A DNA stretch of 64,000 bases from Clostridiaceae bacterium (lineage in GTDB: Bacteria > Bacillota > Clostridia > Lachnospirales > Lachnospiraceae), in NCBI GenBank assembly GCA_902362725.1, contig CABIXM010000007.1, positions 105,433 through 169,432 on the forward strand, written 5' to 3'. The notes under the pieces were generated by a model that worked only from the letters and a program-made list of their open reading frames with translations, ran no database searches and had not been told where the DNA came from. Shown in pieces: positions 37,301-46,105 of the stretch (positions within the stretch are counted from its first letter, which is position 1; every line of letters begins with the position of its first letter). Both the position numbers and the translations under genes were made by a program.

Positions 37301-39202
37301 AAATGTGAAGCGCGCTGTATATTGATCCTCGCTGTCCTTCTCCCACCCGGGTTTCTCCTCTGTGCCATTTACCAGGAAGTGAAAATCCAAAAGTCCTGTC
37401 AGCTCACCCTCCTGCTCCAATGGCACGGCATTTTGCTCCTTTATCTCCACTTCCACCTGTATCTCTGTCCGGTAATAGGATGTGTACTCCCGCCGGGGTC
37501 CTGCGTTCTCCGGCAGATCCGTTCCCTCTGCCGTCACCATGCGAACGGCTTTTGCATAGCGGATCTCCGCCACCGGCGCACAGTGATCCAGGATAAAGCC
37601 GTCACTCTCGTATGTTCCGGTTCCATTCAGGGGATTGCCCGCCTGATCCGGACAGGCAAGCTCCACCCGATAGCAGCCCTCCTGCCCCGGCTCGCCGTCA
37701 AATTCCAGCTGTCCCGTATGCAGATCGCCCGCATCCTCCCAGCGCAGCTTCGGGTTGTCTCCCTGCAGGCGTTCCACTTCCCGCTCCGTCGCCGCCTCCA
37801 GAACCCGTATCACAAGCTGTTCTCTGCGCCAGTATTTTTCCGCGTCCTCCACTGTAAAAATCAGTGTGGTATCCGCGCCCTCCCGATTCCGGTAGACCGG
37901 CAGCTTCTCCCCCTGCCGTTCCACCTGATAATCCGTCTCACCCTCCACGGCAAACCGGGTAAGCCGCGGCGGTCTGGCATCCAGAACCAGGGTGTCACTG
38001 ACAAACCGGCCTTCCGCTGTCACATGGCCCCCGCTTCCGTTCTCTGCCGCTTCCAGGACATGGCCGGAGCCGTCCTGATACGTGGCCTCTATCCGGTACT
38101 CCGTCTCCTGATCTTCCTCATAAGGCAGGGAAAGCGTCGCCTCCAGCTGTCCCTGCTGAAAAGCTCCCCATGCGATCTCCACATCTTCCAGGCTTTCTCC
38201 ATTTTTCCGGACTGTAATCTCCGGCCTCACCGGTTTTCCCTGTTCGTCCGTCTGCCACGCGTACTGTGCTTCCCGGAAGGTCAGAGTCACCTGCTCCTTC
38301 TCTCCCGCCGCTCCGGCATAATAGCGGATTCCCGCCTCCCGGGCCTGCTCCCCGGGCAGCTTGATTGCCACGGTCGGCGCGGTGCGGTCAAGAATCAGAA
38401 TCCTGCTTCCTTCCACTGGCTGCACTGCTTCTATCCCCTCCGCCGCATTCCCGGCCCGGTCGAGGATCTGCTCAATCTTCAGGCTCTCCGCCGCCTCTTT
38501 CGTAAGAAGCAGTGGAAGCACCTCGTAAGTCTCGCCCTCGATCACCGCATACCTGCCCGTTTCCGGTTCCACCCTGTACTCTGCTCCGCCAAAACTCACC
38601 GTGGCTTCCCTGATTCCGGAGCCCTCGTCCCGCAGATACAACATCGCTTCGATCTGATCGCCCGCAAAGAGCTTTTTCAGTCCAGCCGCCAGCCTGTCCA
38701 GAAACCGTTCCGGTTTCTCCGGCTTACCTCCGTCCACCCGATACTGCACCCAGATGGGCTCTGCGTCTGGCGGGAGCTTATCGAGCTCTATATTCAGAAG
38801 CGCCGGATACTCCGCCCGGTTCCCGGCGGCATCCTCGGCCATGAGCCGGTACGCAGCCTTCTTCCAGGAATCCGTGTCCACTTCACAGCTGTAGACCGCT
38901 TCCTCCCCCGTCTCTTCCAGCCTGCAGCGCTCCTCCGGTTCCTCCACATTTTCCATCCAGACCTCCGCCACCGTTCCCCCGTCTGTCACCCGGGCCAGCA
39001 CCTGTACCGGTTCCGCCGAAGGACCGTCAGCCGACAGCCGGACTTCCCCGAACTCCGGCGCTTCCTCATCATCTTCTTTCGCTCCTGTCACCTCCTGCTT
39101 TGTTTCCCCCTCCTGCTCGGCCTGTACCGTCCGCTCCACGCAGAACCAGCCACAGACTGTCACAAGGCCTATCAGCAGCCATGTCATCCCTTTCTGTCTC
39201 AC
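34391..39202 (-). CDS. Large Ig-like-repeat surface protein with C-terminal membrane anchor
   Basis: 1,603 residues from GTG 39202, which overlaps the stop of the small upstream gene. A signal peptide (to about ERTVQA) is followed by many Ig-like repeats marked by DxTxPxL and DxAGN signatures (for example IDMTKPEIRVTYD, VMDLAGNQAVS, FVIDGTPPELELF, EAVDQAGNRAGT). A membrane helix near 1565-1585 (MMTAVSLSLAGLLAAGLLL) precedes a short cytoplasmic tail RKFFRGRKQILTFKEEETML containing Thr. No enzyme domain is visible. It is the last gene of the phosphatase-kinase operon and may be the displayed output, or its tail a kinase target (inference). Confidence 0.82.
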   Translation of the reverse strand: MRQKGMTWLLIGLVTVCGWFCVERTVQAEQEGETKQEVTGAKEDDEEAPEFGEVRLSADGPSAEPVQVLARVTDGGTVAEVWMENVEEPEERCRLEETGEEAVYSCEVDTDSWKKAAYRLMAEDAAGNRAEYPALLNIELDKLPPDAEPIWVQYRVDGGKPEKPERFLDRLAAGLKKLFAGDQIEAMLYLRDEGSGIREATVSFGGAEYRVEPETGRYAVIEGETYEVLPLLLTKEAAESLKIEQILDRAGNAAEGIEAVQPVEGSRILILDRTAPTVAIKLPGEQAREAGIRYYAGAAGEKEQVTLTFREAQYAWQTDEQGKPVRPEITVRKNGESLEDVEIAWGAFQQGQLEATLSLPYEEDQETEYRIEATYQDGSGHVLEAAENGSGGHVTAEGRFVSDTLVLDARPPRLTRFAVEGETDYQVERQGEKLPVYRNREGADTTLIFTVEDAEKYWRREQLVIRVLEAATEREVERLQGDNPKLRWEDAGDLHTGQLEFDGEPGQEGCYRVELACPDQAGNPLNGTGTYESDGFILDHCAPVAEIRYAKAVRMVTAEGTDLPENAGPRREYTSYYRTEIQVEVEIKEQNAVPLEQEGELTGLLDFHFLVNGTEEKPGWEKDSEDQYTARFTFTREGDYRLRLAYEDAAGNLVECEGQTEDGICESPLLVLDRTPPLLSVDTDREPDAVYQERRYFTENTVLRLTVQDENFRLGELKESLRRMTAVDSEGKAVEETTLAAAIEGLNGNRILRGSGKVELPLSTEANYRIPVIFTDLAGNPAVWQEESESNSDGCLEMTVDKTDPEAPTLTESGGLRGGYGPFGWIFAKQTLVLTGSSRDQTAGIRKLRFRILDEEGKETLREQELEPAVTGTFRILLPMEQTNFKGRVELEVFDSSGRNAKVQKHYGIESGEKHQEAGTAALTILTEPGRVVGGHPWYNGDVEIRADFQDSYTGLGSYAITADGERKKARNYREEADGQSGPVREASETLRLEATQYNRNDIQVTASYTDNAGHTGEARRTLSIDMTKPEIRVTYDRNQPEGDGLYREPRTATVTVKERNFDPGDVEFFITNTEGSLPEISGWSHSGSGEESLHSCKVAFQEDGTYTFRMAVMDLAGNQAVSEGTDTFTIDRTRPELQVSWEGPEARNGSYYPAERRARIQVRELNFDPGRVRIEAAAAEGETPIPSVWQSNGELHTAFVSFGKDGRYALAVSGADLAGNEMEPYEEAEFVIDGTPPELELFGVGDQSANRGEVRPGVRYSDAHPDRESERITLKGCHNGTVELTGQTLWTQQGLEWQMDNIPEEQELDDLYRLETEVADLAGNLSRASITFSVNRFGSVYTMDADTEKLAGKNGLYFTDREPELVVTETNVDTLSFHSITCKQNGITRILTENQDFQVTEQTRPDGWKQYTYRIGRKNFQREGIYAVTIYSEDRAENASDNNSRGKSLNFAVDKTAPSIVLSGVEEQGSYREKRRQILLDVQDNLGLREVQVHLGDQTLSYSGQELLETDGRASFYAESAGDWQELTVEAVDQAGNRAGTEPIRFLVTPSIWMQIFRNRRLMMTAVSLSLAGLLAAGLLLRKFFRGRKQILTFKEEETMLQ

Positions 39203-39471
39203 ACTTCTCCTCCATTGATCCTCTCTCCCGTATGCACCCGGATGATTTCCCGCCCGATCCGGAACCTGCTTTTCAGCAGCTCCGTCTTTTCCTCCCGGCT
39301 CTCCTTTTTAAGCTCCCGCCTCTTTCGGAAGCCGGTCAGAAAGCCTATGGTAAATCCCAGTCTTTCCCGGAAAAAGAAGCCCACTGTCACGGCCAGAAGC
39401 GCCGCACCGCCCGCGCCCAGATAACGGGACAGGCTGTGATAGAACGCAGTCCGCATTCCCAGCTGTTCCAT
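39199..39471 (-). CDS. Small membrane protein of the kinase operon
   Basis: 90 residues with one clear membrane helix (LGAGGAALLAVTVGFFF) and a strongly charged C-terminal half (FRKRRELKKESREEKTELLKSRF). I do not recognise a family. It sits between kinase and Ig-like gene with a one-base gap before it and a 4-base overlap after it, so it is surely part of the same unit, perhaps an assembly or adaptor subunit. Confidence 0.7.
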   Translation of the reverse strand: MEQLGMRTAFYHSLSRYLGAGGAALLAVTVGFFFRERLGFTIGFLTGFRKRRELKKESREEKTELLKSRFRIGREIIRVHTGERINGGEV

Positions 39472-39472
39472 C

Positions 39473-41149
39473 TCATTCCTCCTGTCTGCGGACAGTTTCC
39501 AAAGTCCGCTCTGCCTGATCTATTACATTTCCAAGTTCTTCCATTTCATTTTGTAAAAGAAGCCGCCTGGACTCCGGAAGCTCCGCGAAATCCCTCTTCA
39601 GATGCTGCCGCAGCTCTGTCAGGCAGGCCCGCAGCTCCTGTTCGGTGACTCCCGCTCTCTGAAATTCTGTTCCCCGGGCCAGAATCTGCCCCGCCAGCTC
39701 CTCGTAGAGCACCAGGGCCGTACGGGCATTGTCTTCCTCCACCAGATTGCCCTCTGTCAGCTCCCGCAGATCGCTCCAGTAGTCCCCGTAGTCCACATAG
39801 TCGTCCCCCGCCTCATCCGCCACGCCGATCTTGCCGTAATACTCTGCGATAGCCAGAAGCCGCTTTGCCCTCCGCCTCTGCTGCTCCGAAAGGCCGCCCG
39901 ATTCCGCCGCTGCCTTCAGATAGGCCTTCGCGCTCTTCTTATTCTCTGTCTCCTCGAACTTGTAGAAATAGGCAATTCCGGCTTCATAGGCAAAGAGCCC
40001 GTAGCCCTTTTTATTTTCCCGAAATAAGAGCTCCCGGGTACGCCCATCCCTGTCCGTCCCCAGCAGGAAGCTCCGCAGTTCCCTGCTCTCGGCCCCGGTC
40101 AGCAGACCGTCGTCCAGATAGCCCTCCTCCAGAAGTCCCAGCCAGGCCTCCGGACGCGCCGGACTTATGGAGACTGCCTTCTGGTAAGACGCGATTTCCT
40201 CGGCTTTGGTGCCCGCGTTCCGGGCGTTCCGAAGCCAGGCTTCGTATGTATCGTTCCGTTCCCGTGTTTCCAGCCCGGCGCAGACGCCCGCCAGAACGAA
40301 ACATAACAGTGTCAGCGCCGCCAATGCCCCGAAGCGTCTCAGCTTTCTTCGCTGTTCCCGTCGAAACTGCTCGTCCTGCTCCCGGTAATGCTCCAATGCG
40401 TAGCCAAGCTCTCTGCAGTTCTGATAGCGCTCTTCCTTCCGGACTCCGGTACAGCGGTTTATCACCGCTTCCAATCCGGTCGGTATCTCCGGGCGCAGCT
40501 TCCGGACCGGCTGCAGAAGATGGGGGCCTTCCCCGGTCAGCAGTCGGAACATCAATACCCCCATGCTGTAGATATCGGTCCGCGCGTCGCTCTGTCCCCG
40601 CTCCTCGTACTGCTCCGGAGCCGCGTAGCCCCTGGTTCCCAGCGCCACCGTATCCGTCTGGTTCCCGGGCTTATACTCCCGGGCCGCGCCCAGATCAATC
40701 AGCACAATCGTGCCGTCCGGCTTCAGCATCACATTGGACGGCTTCAGATCCCGGTAAATCACCGGCGGCGACTGGCTGTGGAGGTAAGTCAGCACCTGAC
40801 AGAGCTGAATGGCCCAGGCCAGCACGGACTCCACCGGCTGCGCGCCTGATTCCTGTAACAAAGCCTCCAGAGAGCGGCCCTCCACGTAATCCATGACAAT
40901 CAACAGGCTGTCCCCCTGCTCGATGACATCCGCGATTCCCGGCAGATGGGGATTCCGAAGGCGCTTCATCATCTCAATCTCCCGCCGGTCCGCCTCCCGC
41001 TCCCAGGCTTCTTTTTTCAGCAGTTCCTTCACCGCCCAGGGCTTATTGGCCGCCTCGTTCAGCGCCAGATACACGACGCTCATGCCGCCCCGGCCGATGA
41101 CGCTTAAGATCTTGTACTTTCCTCCGATGACCGAACCGATTTTCAGCAT
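39473..41149 (-). CDS. Membrane-bound Ser/Thr protein kinase (no PASTA domains)
   Basis: 558 residues. The Hanks-type kinase domain spans ~10-255: Gly loop GRGGMSVV (20-27), Lys in WAVKE (41), catalytic YRDLKPSN (Asp134), DLG in place of DFG (152) and GTRGYAAPEQY. One membrane helix follows (~272-291). The outer ~260 residues are helical with repeat-like pieces (EAWLRNARNAGTKAEEIASY, EAWLGLLEEGYL), suggestive of TPR-like folding rather than the PASTA repeats of PrkC. The ATG overlaps the phosphatase stop by 7 bases. It probably phosphorylates cytoplasmic targets in response to an envelope signal. Confidence 0.9.
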   Translation of the reverse strand: MLKIGSVIGGKYKILSVIGRGGMSVVYLALNEAANKPWAVKELLKKEAWEREADRREIEMMKRLRNPHLPGIADVIEQGDSLLIVMDYVEGRSLEALLQESGAQPVESVLAWAIQLCQVLTYLHSQSPPVIYRDLKPSNVMLKPDGTIVLIDLGAAREYKPGNQTDTVALGTRGYAAPEQYEERGQSDARTDIYSMGVLMFRLLTGEGPHLLQPVRKLRPEIPTGLEAVINRCTGVRKEERYQNCRELGYALEHYREQDEQFRREQRRKLRRFGALAALTLLCFVLAGVCAGLETRERNDTYEAWLRNARNAGTKAEEIASYQKAVSISPARPEAWLGLLEEGYLDDGLLTGAESRELRSFLLGTDRDGRTRELLFRENKKGYGLFAYEAGIAYFYKFEETENKKSAKAYLKAAAESGGLSEQQRRRAKRLLAIAEYYGKIGVADEAGDDYVDYGDYWSDLRELTEGNLVEEDNARTALVLYEELAGQILARGTEFQRAGVTEQELRACLTELRQHLKRDFAELPESRRLLLQNEMEELGNVIDQAERTLETVRRQEE

Positions 41150-41919
41150 AGAGCCGCCCCGTTTCCTGTCCGCACCATCACCACGGAGCAGTTGTCTGTC
41201 TCTCCCCGCCTGCGGTTTTCACGGATGATGCTCCGGCAGGCCTCCCGCATCGCGCGCTCCCCGGTCAGCCGCTCCGGGCGGCACCGCTCATATAACTCCT
41301 GCTCCCCGGCCTCATGCCAGAAGCCGTCGCTGCACACAAGATACAGGGCTTCCCGCTCCAATTTTCCGCGCAGGTACACCGGACGGACGCTTTCCGCCAC
41401 ACCCACGCACTGGAGCAGCACGCTGCGTCTGGGATCCCGACGGGCCTGCTCTGCCGTCAGGATCCCTTTTTCAGCCGCCTCCGCCGCCCAGGACTGATCC
41501 CGGGTCAGCTGCCGGATTCCCGTCCCGGTAATCTCATAGATCCGGCAGTCGCCCACATGGAGGATGTAATAACAGCCATCCGCCAGGAGCATCGCCGACA
41601 CCGTGGTCCCCAGCTGCAATCCATTTTGAATTCCATAATTTACCAGCTCCTGATTTTTTTCCACAAGAAGCCTGTCCCAGGACTTCAAAATCTCCGCCTC
41701 GCCGCCTGCCTGCTCCCTGAGGCGCGGCCATTCTGTCCGAAACCACCCGGCCAGCCCCCGGATGACCTCGGCGCTGGCCAGCTCTCCCTTCTGTAAGCCG
41801 CCCAGTCCGTCGCAGACTGCGGCCAGCACACATTCCCATCCCCCTTCAGAGGCCTGCTGCAAAAGGATCCCATCCTGATTGATGCGTCTGGTATGCCCCT
41901 TGTCCGTCCAGGCAGCCAA
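41143..41919 (-). CDS. PP2C-type Ser/Thr protein phosphatase
   Basis: 258 residues. Metal-binding and catalytic motifs are present: TDKGHTRRINQDG, AAVCDGLGG, LHVGDCRIYEI, LVCSDGFWHEAG and TDNCSVVMVRTG. The start is probably TTG 41919, since no ATG or GTG occurs before the upstream in-frame stop; the ribosome binding site is weak. It reverses the action of the kinase encoded next. It is the first gene of the operon, behind a ~125-base leader with two stable hairpins (41994-42008 and 42017-42034). Confidence 0.9.
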   Translation of the reverse strand: MAAWTDKGHTRRINQDGILLQQASEGGWECVLAAVCDGLGGLQKGELASAEVIRGLAGWFRTEWPRLREQAGGEAEILKSWDRLLVEKNQELVNYGIQNGLQLGTTVSAMLLADGCYYILHVGDCRIYEITGTGIRQLTRDQSWAAEAAEKGILTAEQARRDPRRSVLLQCVGVAESVRPVYLRGKLEREALYLVCSDGFWHEAGEQELYERCRPERLTGERAMREACRSIIRENRRRGETDNCSVVMVRTGNGAALC

Positions 41920-42050
41920 AGCGGTCCGCGTTTGCCTGTTCTTTCCTATCTTCTTGCCCTTCCCCGTCTTTTATCGTTCTTCCTTGGTGAAAACCGGCGA
42001 TCTGCCGGAATGAATGCTCCGCTTGAATGCGGAGGAATCCGTGCCTTCAT

Positions 42051-42079
42051 ACTATAACAAAATCCGGCAGAATGCAAGC
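42051..42079 (-). promoter_or_regulatory. Possible promoter of the phosphatase-kinase operon
   Basis: TATAGT (42051-42056) with a weak CTTGCA 16 bases upstream, inside the preceding terminator. Downstream hairpins CCGGC/GCCGG and CTCCGC/GCGGAG lie in the leader. No gene is seen in 41920-42168. Confidence 0.35.
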
Positions 42080-42101
42080 AAAAAGCTGCATTTCTGCCGG
42101 A
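42063..42101 (-). terminator. Terminator of the MacAB-type operon
   Basis: A stem of about 14 pairs with one bulge (TCCGGCAGAA-TGCA and complement) is followed on the minus strand by ATTTTGTT. It lies ~70 bases after the permease stop. Confidence 0.65.
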
Positions 42102-42168
42102 TAAAATTTCGACATTTTTCGACATTTTGTCACGGATTGTCGATGAAATTCCAGATTTCTCTTCCTGT

Positions 42169-43395
42169 TTAATTGCGCCGCAGGGCCTCGATGGGACTCA
42201 AACGCGCCGCCTTCTTCGCCGGATAGATTCCAAAGAAGATACCCACGGCGGAGGAAAATACGGTGGCCAGCACGATGGTCATGACACTGATGGCCGGCTT
42301 GAAACCCAGCACGGGCAGGGAGCAGACGCCGTAGGCTCCTAAGAGACCCAGCACGATGCCGATGAGGCCGCCCATGCAGGTGATAATCGCAGATTCAGCC
42401 AGAAATTGCATCATAATCGAGCCGGTGCGGGCTCCCAGAGCTTTGCGGATACCGATTTCCCGGGTGCGCTCAGTGACAGATACCAGCATGATATTCATGA
42501 CGCCGATGCCGCCGACCAGGAGGGCGATGGCTGCCACCAGGGCGATGAACGCTGTAATCATATCCAGTATACTGGTGATCTGCGCAATCTCGCTGTCGCC
42601 GTCCTGGAGCATGAAGGCGTCTTCCCCCTGGGTCTGATGTCGACTTGCCAGCAGATTCAAAGCCTCCTGGCCTGCTTCCCTGGAATACTGGCTTCCCTCT
42701 GAAATGATATTCAGGCCGTAAAAGGAATCCAGTTCATAGCCAAAGGCATAATTGGCTGTGTAGGGCATATAAAAATTCACATAACTTTCCTGTCCCATCA
42801 TCGCCCCCATCATGCCGCCCTCGTCCTCAGATTTCATAACGCCGCAGATCGTGATTTCCTGGGTCACATTGTAAATGGTCGCCTCCACGGTCATGCCGAG
42901 CACGTCATCGGTTCCGAACATTTTAATGGCGTCGTTCTGACTGACCACAGCCACCAGATTCATAGCCTCCACATCGGAATCCGTGAAATAATGACCTGCC
43001 ACCATTTCCGGATTATGGGTATATTCCAGATCTGCCGTACCTGTGGTTGCGTATACATCAAAGGTGCCTTTCGGCGTCAGGATACTGCCATACATACTGT
43101 CTGAAGGCGTTACGCCCTTCACATGGGGAATTTTCTCTTTGATGGCTGCCATATCCTCTACCGTAATCTGTTGCTCATCCGATCCGCCGTCTGTATTGGA
43201 ATAGATGTAAATCTGGCCTCCGGCAATGGCGTTCAGTGCGTCGCTCATCTCCGCCTTCGCGCCTCCGCCGATGGACATAATCATGATGACCGAAGAGATG
43301 CCGATGATGATGCCCAGCATAGTCAGGAAGGAACGCCCCTTGTTGGCCCGGATATTATCCAGGGCCATTTTCATATATTCATATAGCTGCGCCAT
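42169..43395 (-). CDS. MacB-type ABC transporter permease
   Basis: 408 residues: N-terminal helix (KGRSFLTMLGIIIGISSVIMI), a periplasm-type extracellular MacB_PCD domain (~45-275) and three C-terminal helices with the FtsX signature (SVTERTREIGIRKALGARTGSI; FGIYPAKKAARLSPIEALR). It starts two bases after the fusion-protein gene. With its ATPase and adaptor it forms a tripartite-like exporter of peptides, antibiotics or other amphipathic compounds; in a Gram-positive cell the adaptor acts outside the membrane. Confidence 0.93.
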   Translation of the reverse strand: MAQLYEYMKMALDNIRANKGRSFLTMLGIIIGISSVIMIMSIGGGAKAEMSDALNAIAGGQIYIYSNTDGGSDEQQITVEDMAAIKEKIPHVKGVTPSDSMYGSILTPKGTFDVYATTGTADLEYTHNPEMVAGHYFTDSDVEAMNLVAVVSQNDAIKMFGTDDVLGMTVEATIYNVTQEITICGVMKSEDEGGMMGAMMGQESYVNFYMPYTANYAFGYELDSFYGLNIISEGSQYSREAGQEALNLLASRHQTQGEDAFMLQDGDSEIAQITSILDMITAFIALVAAIALLVGGIGVMNIMLVSVTERTREIGIRKALGARTGSIMMQFLAESAIITCMGGLIGIVLGLLGAYGVCSLPVLGFKPAISVMTIVLATVFSSAVGIFFGIYPAKKAARLSPIEALRRN

Positions 43396-43397
43396 TT

Positions 43398-45110
43398 TTA
43401 CTCCTCCACTGCGGTGACATGGATACCTTCTTCGATACCGGTGGTCAGGCCGCCGGAAATGACCTTGTCGCCTGCTGCCAGGCCGGATTTCACTTCCACA
43501 GAATCGTCGGAGCTCAGGCCCTTTTCAATCATTTTCTTTTCTACGACGCCATCCGCATTTACCACATAGCAGAAATCGCCGTCCTGACCGGAATTCACAC
43601 ACTCAGCCGGTACCACCAGCACATCCTTCACGGAGCGGCCCTGTACGTTCACCTTCGCTTCCAGTCCCAGATAAATGTTCTCGTCCGGGTTGTCAATCTT
43701 CACCTGGGCAGAAACCACCGGGGTACCCTTTTCGTTCTTCTCGGCAATTCGGCTGAGCTTCTGCACGGTGCCCTCGTAGGTATGGCCTGCCAGAGTCACG
43801 GTGGCCTTCTGACCCTCTTCCATTTTCTCCAGATCGTACTTGGTGATGCTCATTTCCACCACCACATCCTCGCTGCTGGCCACAGTAAAAAGCTCGCCGC
43901 CCTTGGCTGCCGGGCCGCCTGCCACCGCCGCCACCTTCGTCACCACGCCGGAGAAATCAGCCTTTATACCATCCTTACCCTGCTGAATGTCATCCTTTGT
44001 CATCTGCGCTTCCAGCGTACTCAGATTATTTTGAGCTGCCAGCTGGCTTTTTGCCGAACCGGACAGCTTTGCCGCGTCGCTGGAATCCTTGATGCCCTCC
44101 TCCTTGGACTTGCTGGTCTCCAGCTTACTCTTATTTTCCTGGGCGTCCTTCAGACGTTCCTGATAACTGTCCAGCTTTTTCACGATGTCATTGTAATGCT
44201 CCTGCTCCTCCTGGATGCTTTTCTCGATATTCGGAAGGCTGGCCTGGGCGTCGGCTGCCGGCTTCGTGGCCTGGGTCACCGCGTTCCGGGCTACGGTCAC
44301 CGCGTCCTGCAGCTTTTTGTAATCCTCGCCTGTTTTATCCAGGGTGGAATTGTCCAGGGCAAACTGGGCGTCCTTCAGCTCCCGGTTCGCCGCATCCAGG
44401 GCTGCGATGGCCGCTTTGGACGCATCCTGCTGACTTCTCAGATCGGCCAGCTTATTGGAAGAATCTCCCTGATAGCCGGTGTACTCATTGACCCGCTTGT
44501 TCAGGTGATCCACATTGTCGTCCTCCTCGTCCAGCTGGCGGTTGATAATATCCAGGGCCTCGGAAGAGCGCTTGTATTCGGACGCGTTTTTATTGTCCTT
44601 CTCAATGGAATCCCTGTAGCCATAATTAGCTGCGCTTCCGGTGAGCTCGGCCTGCCTGTAGAGGTCGTCAAGCTCGGCGCCGTCATAGGTAAGCAAAGTA
44701 TCGCCTGCCTCCACGGTGTCCCCCACCTGCAGGTCAAAATCAGATACTGTCGCCGATACCGGGGAGAAATAGGTCTTGACCTCCTGGGATTCCACGGTGC
44801 CGCTGCCGTCCACGGCCTGGGTCACGCTGCCAAGTGTCACCTCCCGGACGCTGACCACCGGATAGCTGGGGCCTGAAAAAGCTCTCGGCAGAATCGTCAC
44901 TGCCAATACCACAACTACCACGCCTCCGATGATGATGCGCTTCCGGCGCTTTTTCTTCTGCTCCGGGGTCAGCGGGGTTTTCTCTTTCTTCGCTTTCTTT
45001 TCCTTCGGGGCGCGCTTTTTGAACAGGCCCTTCTTTGCTTTCTGATCTTCCTGTTCTGCGGTCAGCTCGTCGTCTTCCCATTCTTCCATCAGGCTCTTTT
45101 TCTCTTCCAT
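43398..45110 (-). CDS. MacA/HlyD-type membrane fusion protein
   Basis: 570 residues. A charged cytoplasmic N-terminus precedes one membrane helix (RIIIGGVVVVVLAVTIL). A split biotinyl-lipoyl domain (VSDFDLQVGDTVEAGDTLLTYDG ... GIKADFSGVVTKVAAVAGG) flanks a long coiled coil (~140-370). The beta-barrel and C-terminal domain end in AECVNSGQDGDFCYV and AAGDKVISGGLTTGIEEG. It links the ATPase/permease pair to substrate capture outside the cell. Confidence 0.92.
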   Translation of the reverse strand: MEEKKSLMEEWEDDELTAEQEDQKAKKGLFKKRAPKEKKAKKEKTPLTPEQKKKRRKRIIIGGVVVVVLAVTILPRAFSGPSYPVVSVREVTLGSVTQAVDGSGTVESQEVKTYFSPVSATVSDFDLQVGDTVEAGDTLLTYDGAELDDLYRQAELTGSAANYGYRDSIEKDNKNASEYKRSSEALDIINRQLDEEDDNVDHLNKRVNEYTGYQGDSSNKLADLRSQQDASKAAIAALDAANRELKDAQFALDNSTLDKTGEDYKKLQDAVTVARNAVTQATKPAADAQASLPNIEKSIQEEQEHYNDIVKKLDSYQERLKDAQENKSKLETSKSKEEGIKDSSDAAKLSGSAKSQLAAQNNLSTLEAQMTKDDIQQGKDGIKADFSGVVTKVAAVAGGPAAKGGELFTVASSEDVVVEMSITKYDLEKMEEGQKATVTLAGHTYEGTVQKLSRIAEKNEKGTPVVSAQVKIDNPDENIYLGLEAKVNVQGRSVKDVLVVPAECVNSGQDGDFCYVVNADGVVEKKMIEKGLSSDDSVEVKSGLAAGDKVISGGLTTGIEEGIHVTAVEE

Positions 45111-45133
45111 TTTCCGCTCCTCATTCTTTCTCT

Positions 45134-45832
45134 TTAAAATGTGACATCTTCATTGATGTAATCGTCTACGATGTGCCCGTCCATGATACGGATGACCCGC
45201 CTGGCCTGGGCTGCGATGCCGTTGTCATGGGTAATCAGGATGACTGTACGGCCGCCTCGGTACAGCTCCTTCAAAATCTGCAGGATCTCCCTGCTGGAAC
45301 CGGAATCCAGATTTCCCGTGGGCTCGTCGGCCAATATCACCGGCGGCTTCGCCGCAATAGCCCGGGCGATGGCCACGCGCTGCTGCTGGCCTCCGGACAT
45401 CTCGTTGGGCTTGTGATCCATACGGTGGGCCAGGCCGACGATTTTCAGGGATTCCTCTGAGAGACGTTCCCGCTCCTTCTTCGGCACACCCCGGTATATC
45501 AGGGGCAGCTCCACATTTTCCCGGGCGGTCAGGTTGCTGATCAGGTTGAAGCCCTGGAAAATGAAGCCGATTTCTTTGTTGCGGATATCCGACTGCTCGT
45601 CGTCGGTCAGGGTGGACACGTCCTTACCGTTCAGAAAATAAGTTCCCGAAGTGGGCGTGTCCAGGCAGCCCAGCATATTCATCAGGGTGGATTTACCCGA
45701 GCCGGACTGACCGATGATGGCCACGAATTCTCCTGTTTCTATGGAAAGACTTACATGATCCAGCGCCCGGACTTCATTTTCGCCTGGGTTGTAGATCTTG
45801 CAGATGTCTTTTACCTCCACCAGTGCGCTCAT
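45134..45832 (-). CDS. MacB-type ABC transporter ATP-binding protein
   Basis: 232 residues from ATG 45832 (AAGGAG upstream; the longer frame to 45928 lacks one). Walker A GQSGSGKST, signature MSGGQQQR and Walker [15 protein letters not shown] are intact. First gene of the ATPase-adaptor-permease operon. Confidence 0.93.
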   Translation of the reverse strand: MSALVEVKDICKIYNPGENEVRALDHVSLSIETGEFVAIIGQSGSGKSTLMNMLGCLDTPTSGTYFLNGKDVSTLTDDEQSDIRNKEIGFIFQGFNLISNLTARENVELPLIYRGVPKKERERLSEESLKIVGLAHRMDHKPNEMSGGQQQRVAIARAIAAKPPVILADEPTGNLDSGSSREILQILKELYRGGRTVILITHDNGIAAQARRVIRIMDGHIVDDYINEDVTF

Positions 45833-46070
45833 GTTGTTCTCCTTCTTTTGCACAGAAATGGTATTTTGTCCCACATCTGTATTAGTCTTGTAATACAATA
45901 TCATATATTTTTTGAACTTCAAGGACATTCATAAATTCTTAAAGAAACCTTAAACGCCATCATCACTTATTGACCCTCGGTTGCTTCTTATTTCCCAGAT
46001 TTTCCCTGTTTTCAGTCGAAACGAGACAGCAGAAATGGGACTTCTTTTCCTCCGCACTGACGCATATATT

Positions 46071-46104
46071 AGGAGGAATTCTTTTGATACAGGCAGGTTC
46101 TTAG
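46071..46104 (+). promoter_or_regulatory. Six-codon leader frame with the only strong ribosome binding site before the amidotransferase gene
   Basis: AGGAGG (46071-46076) is ideally spaced from TTG 46084, which opens a six-codon frame (MIQAGS, stop 46102-46104) ending one base before the ATG of the next gene. Ribosomes ending there could restart on that ATG. Alternatively the site serves the gene directly at long spacing. Confidence 0.4.
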
Positions 46105-46105
46105 G

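Noticed and set aside
35612..39424. 1,270-codon plus-strand open frame
   Set aside because: Antisense of the Ig-like surface gene, caused by high GC content and codon bias; rich in Arg, Pro and Leu with no recognisable domain.
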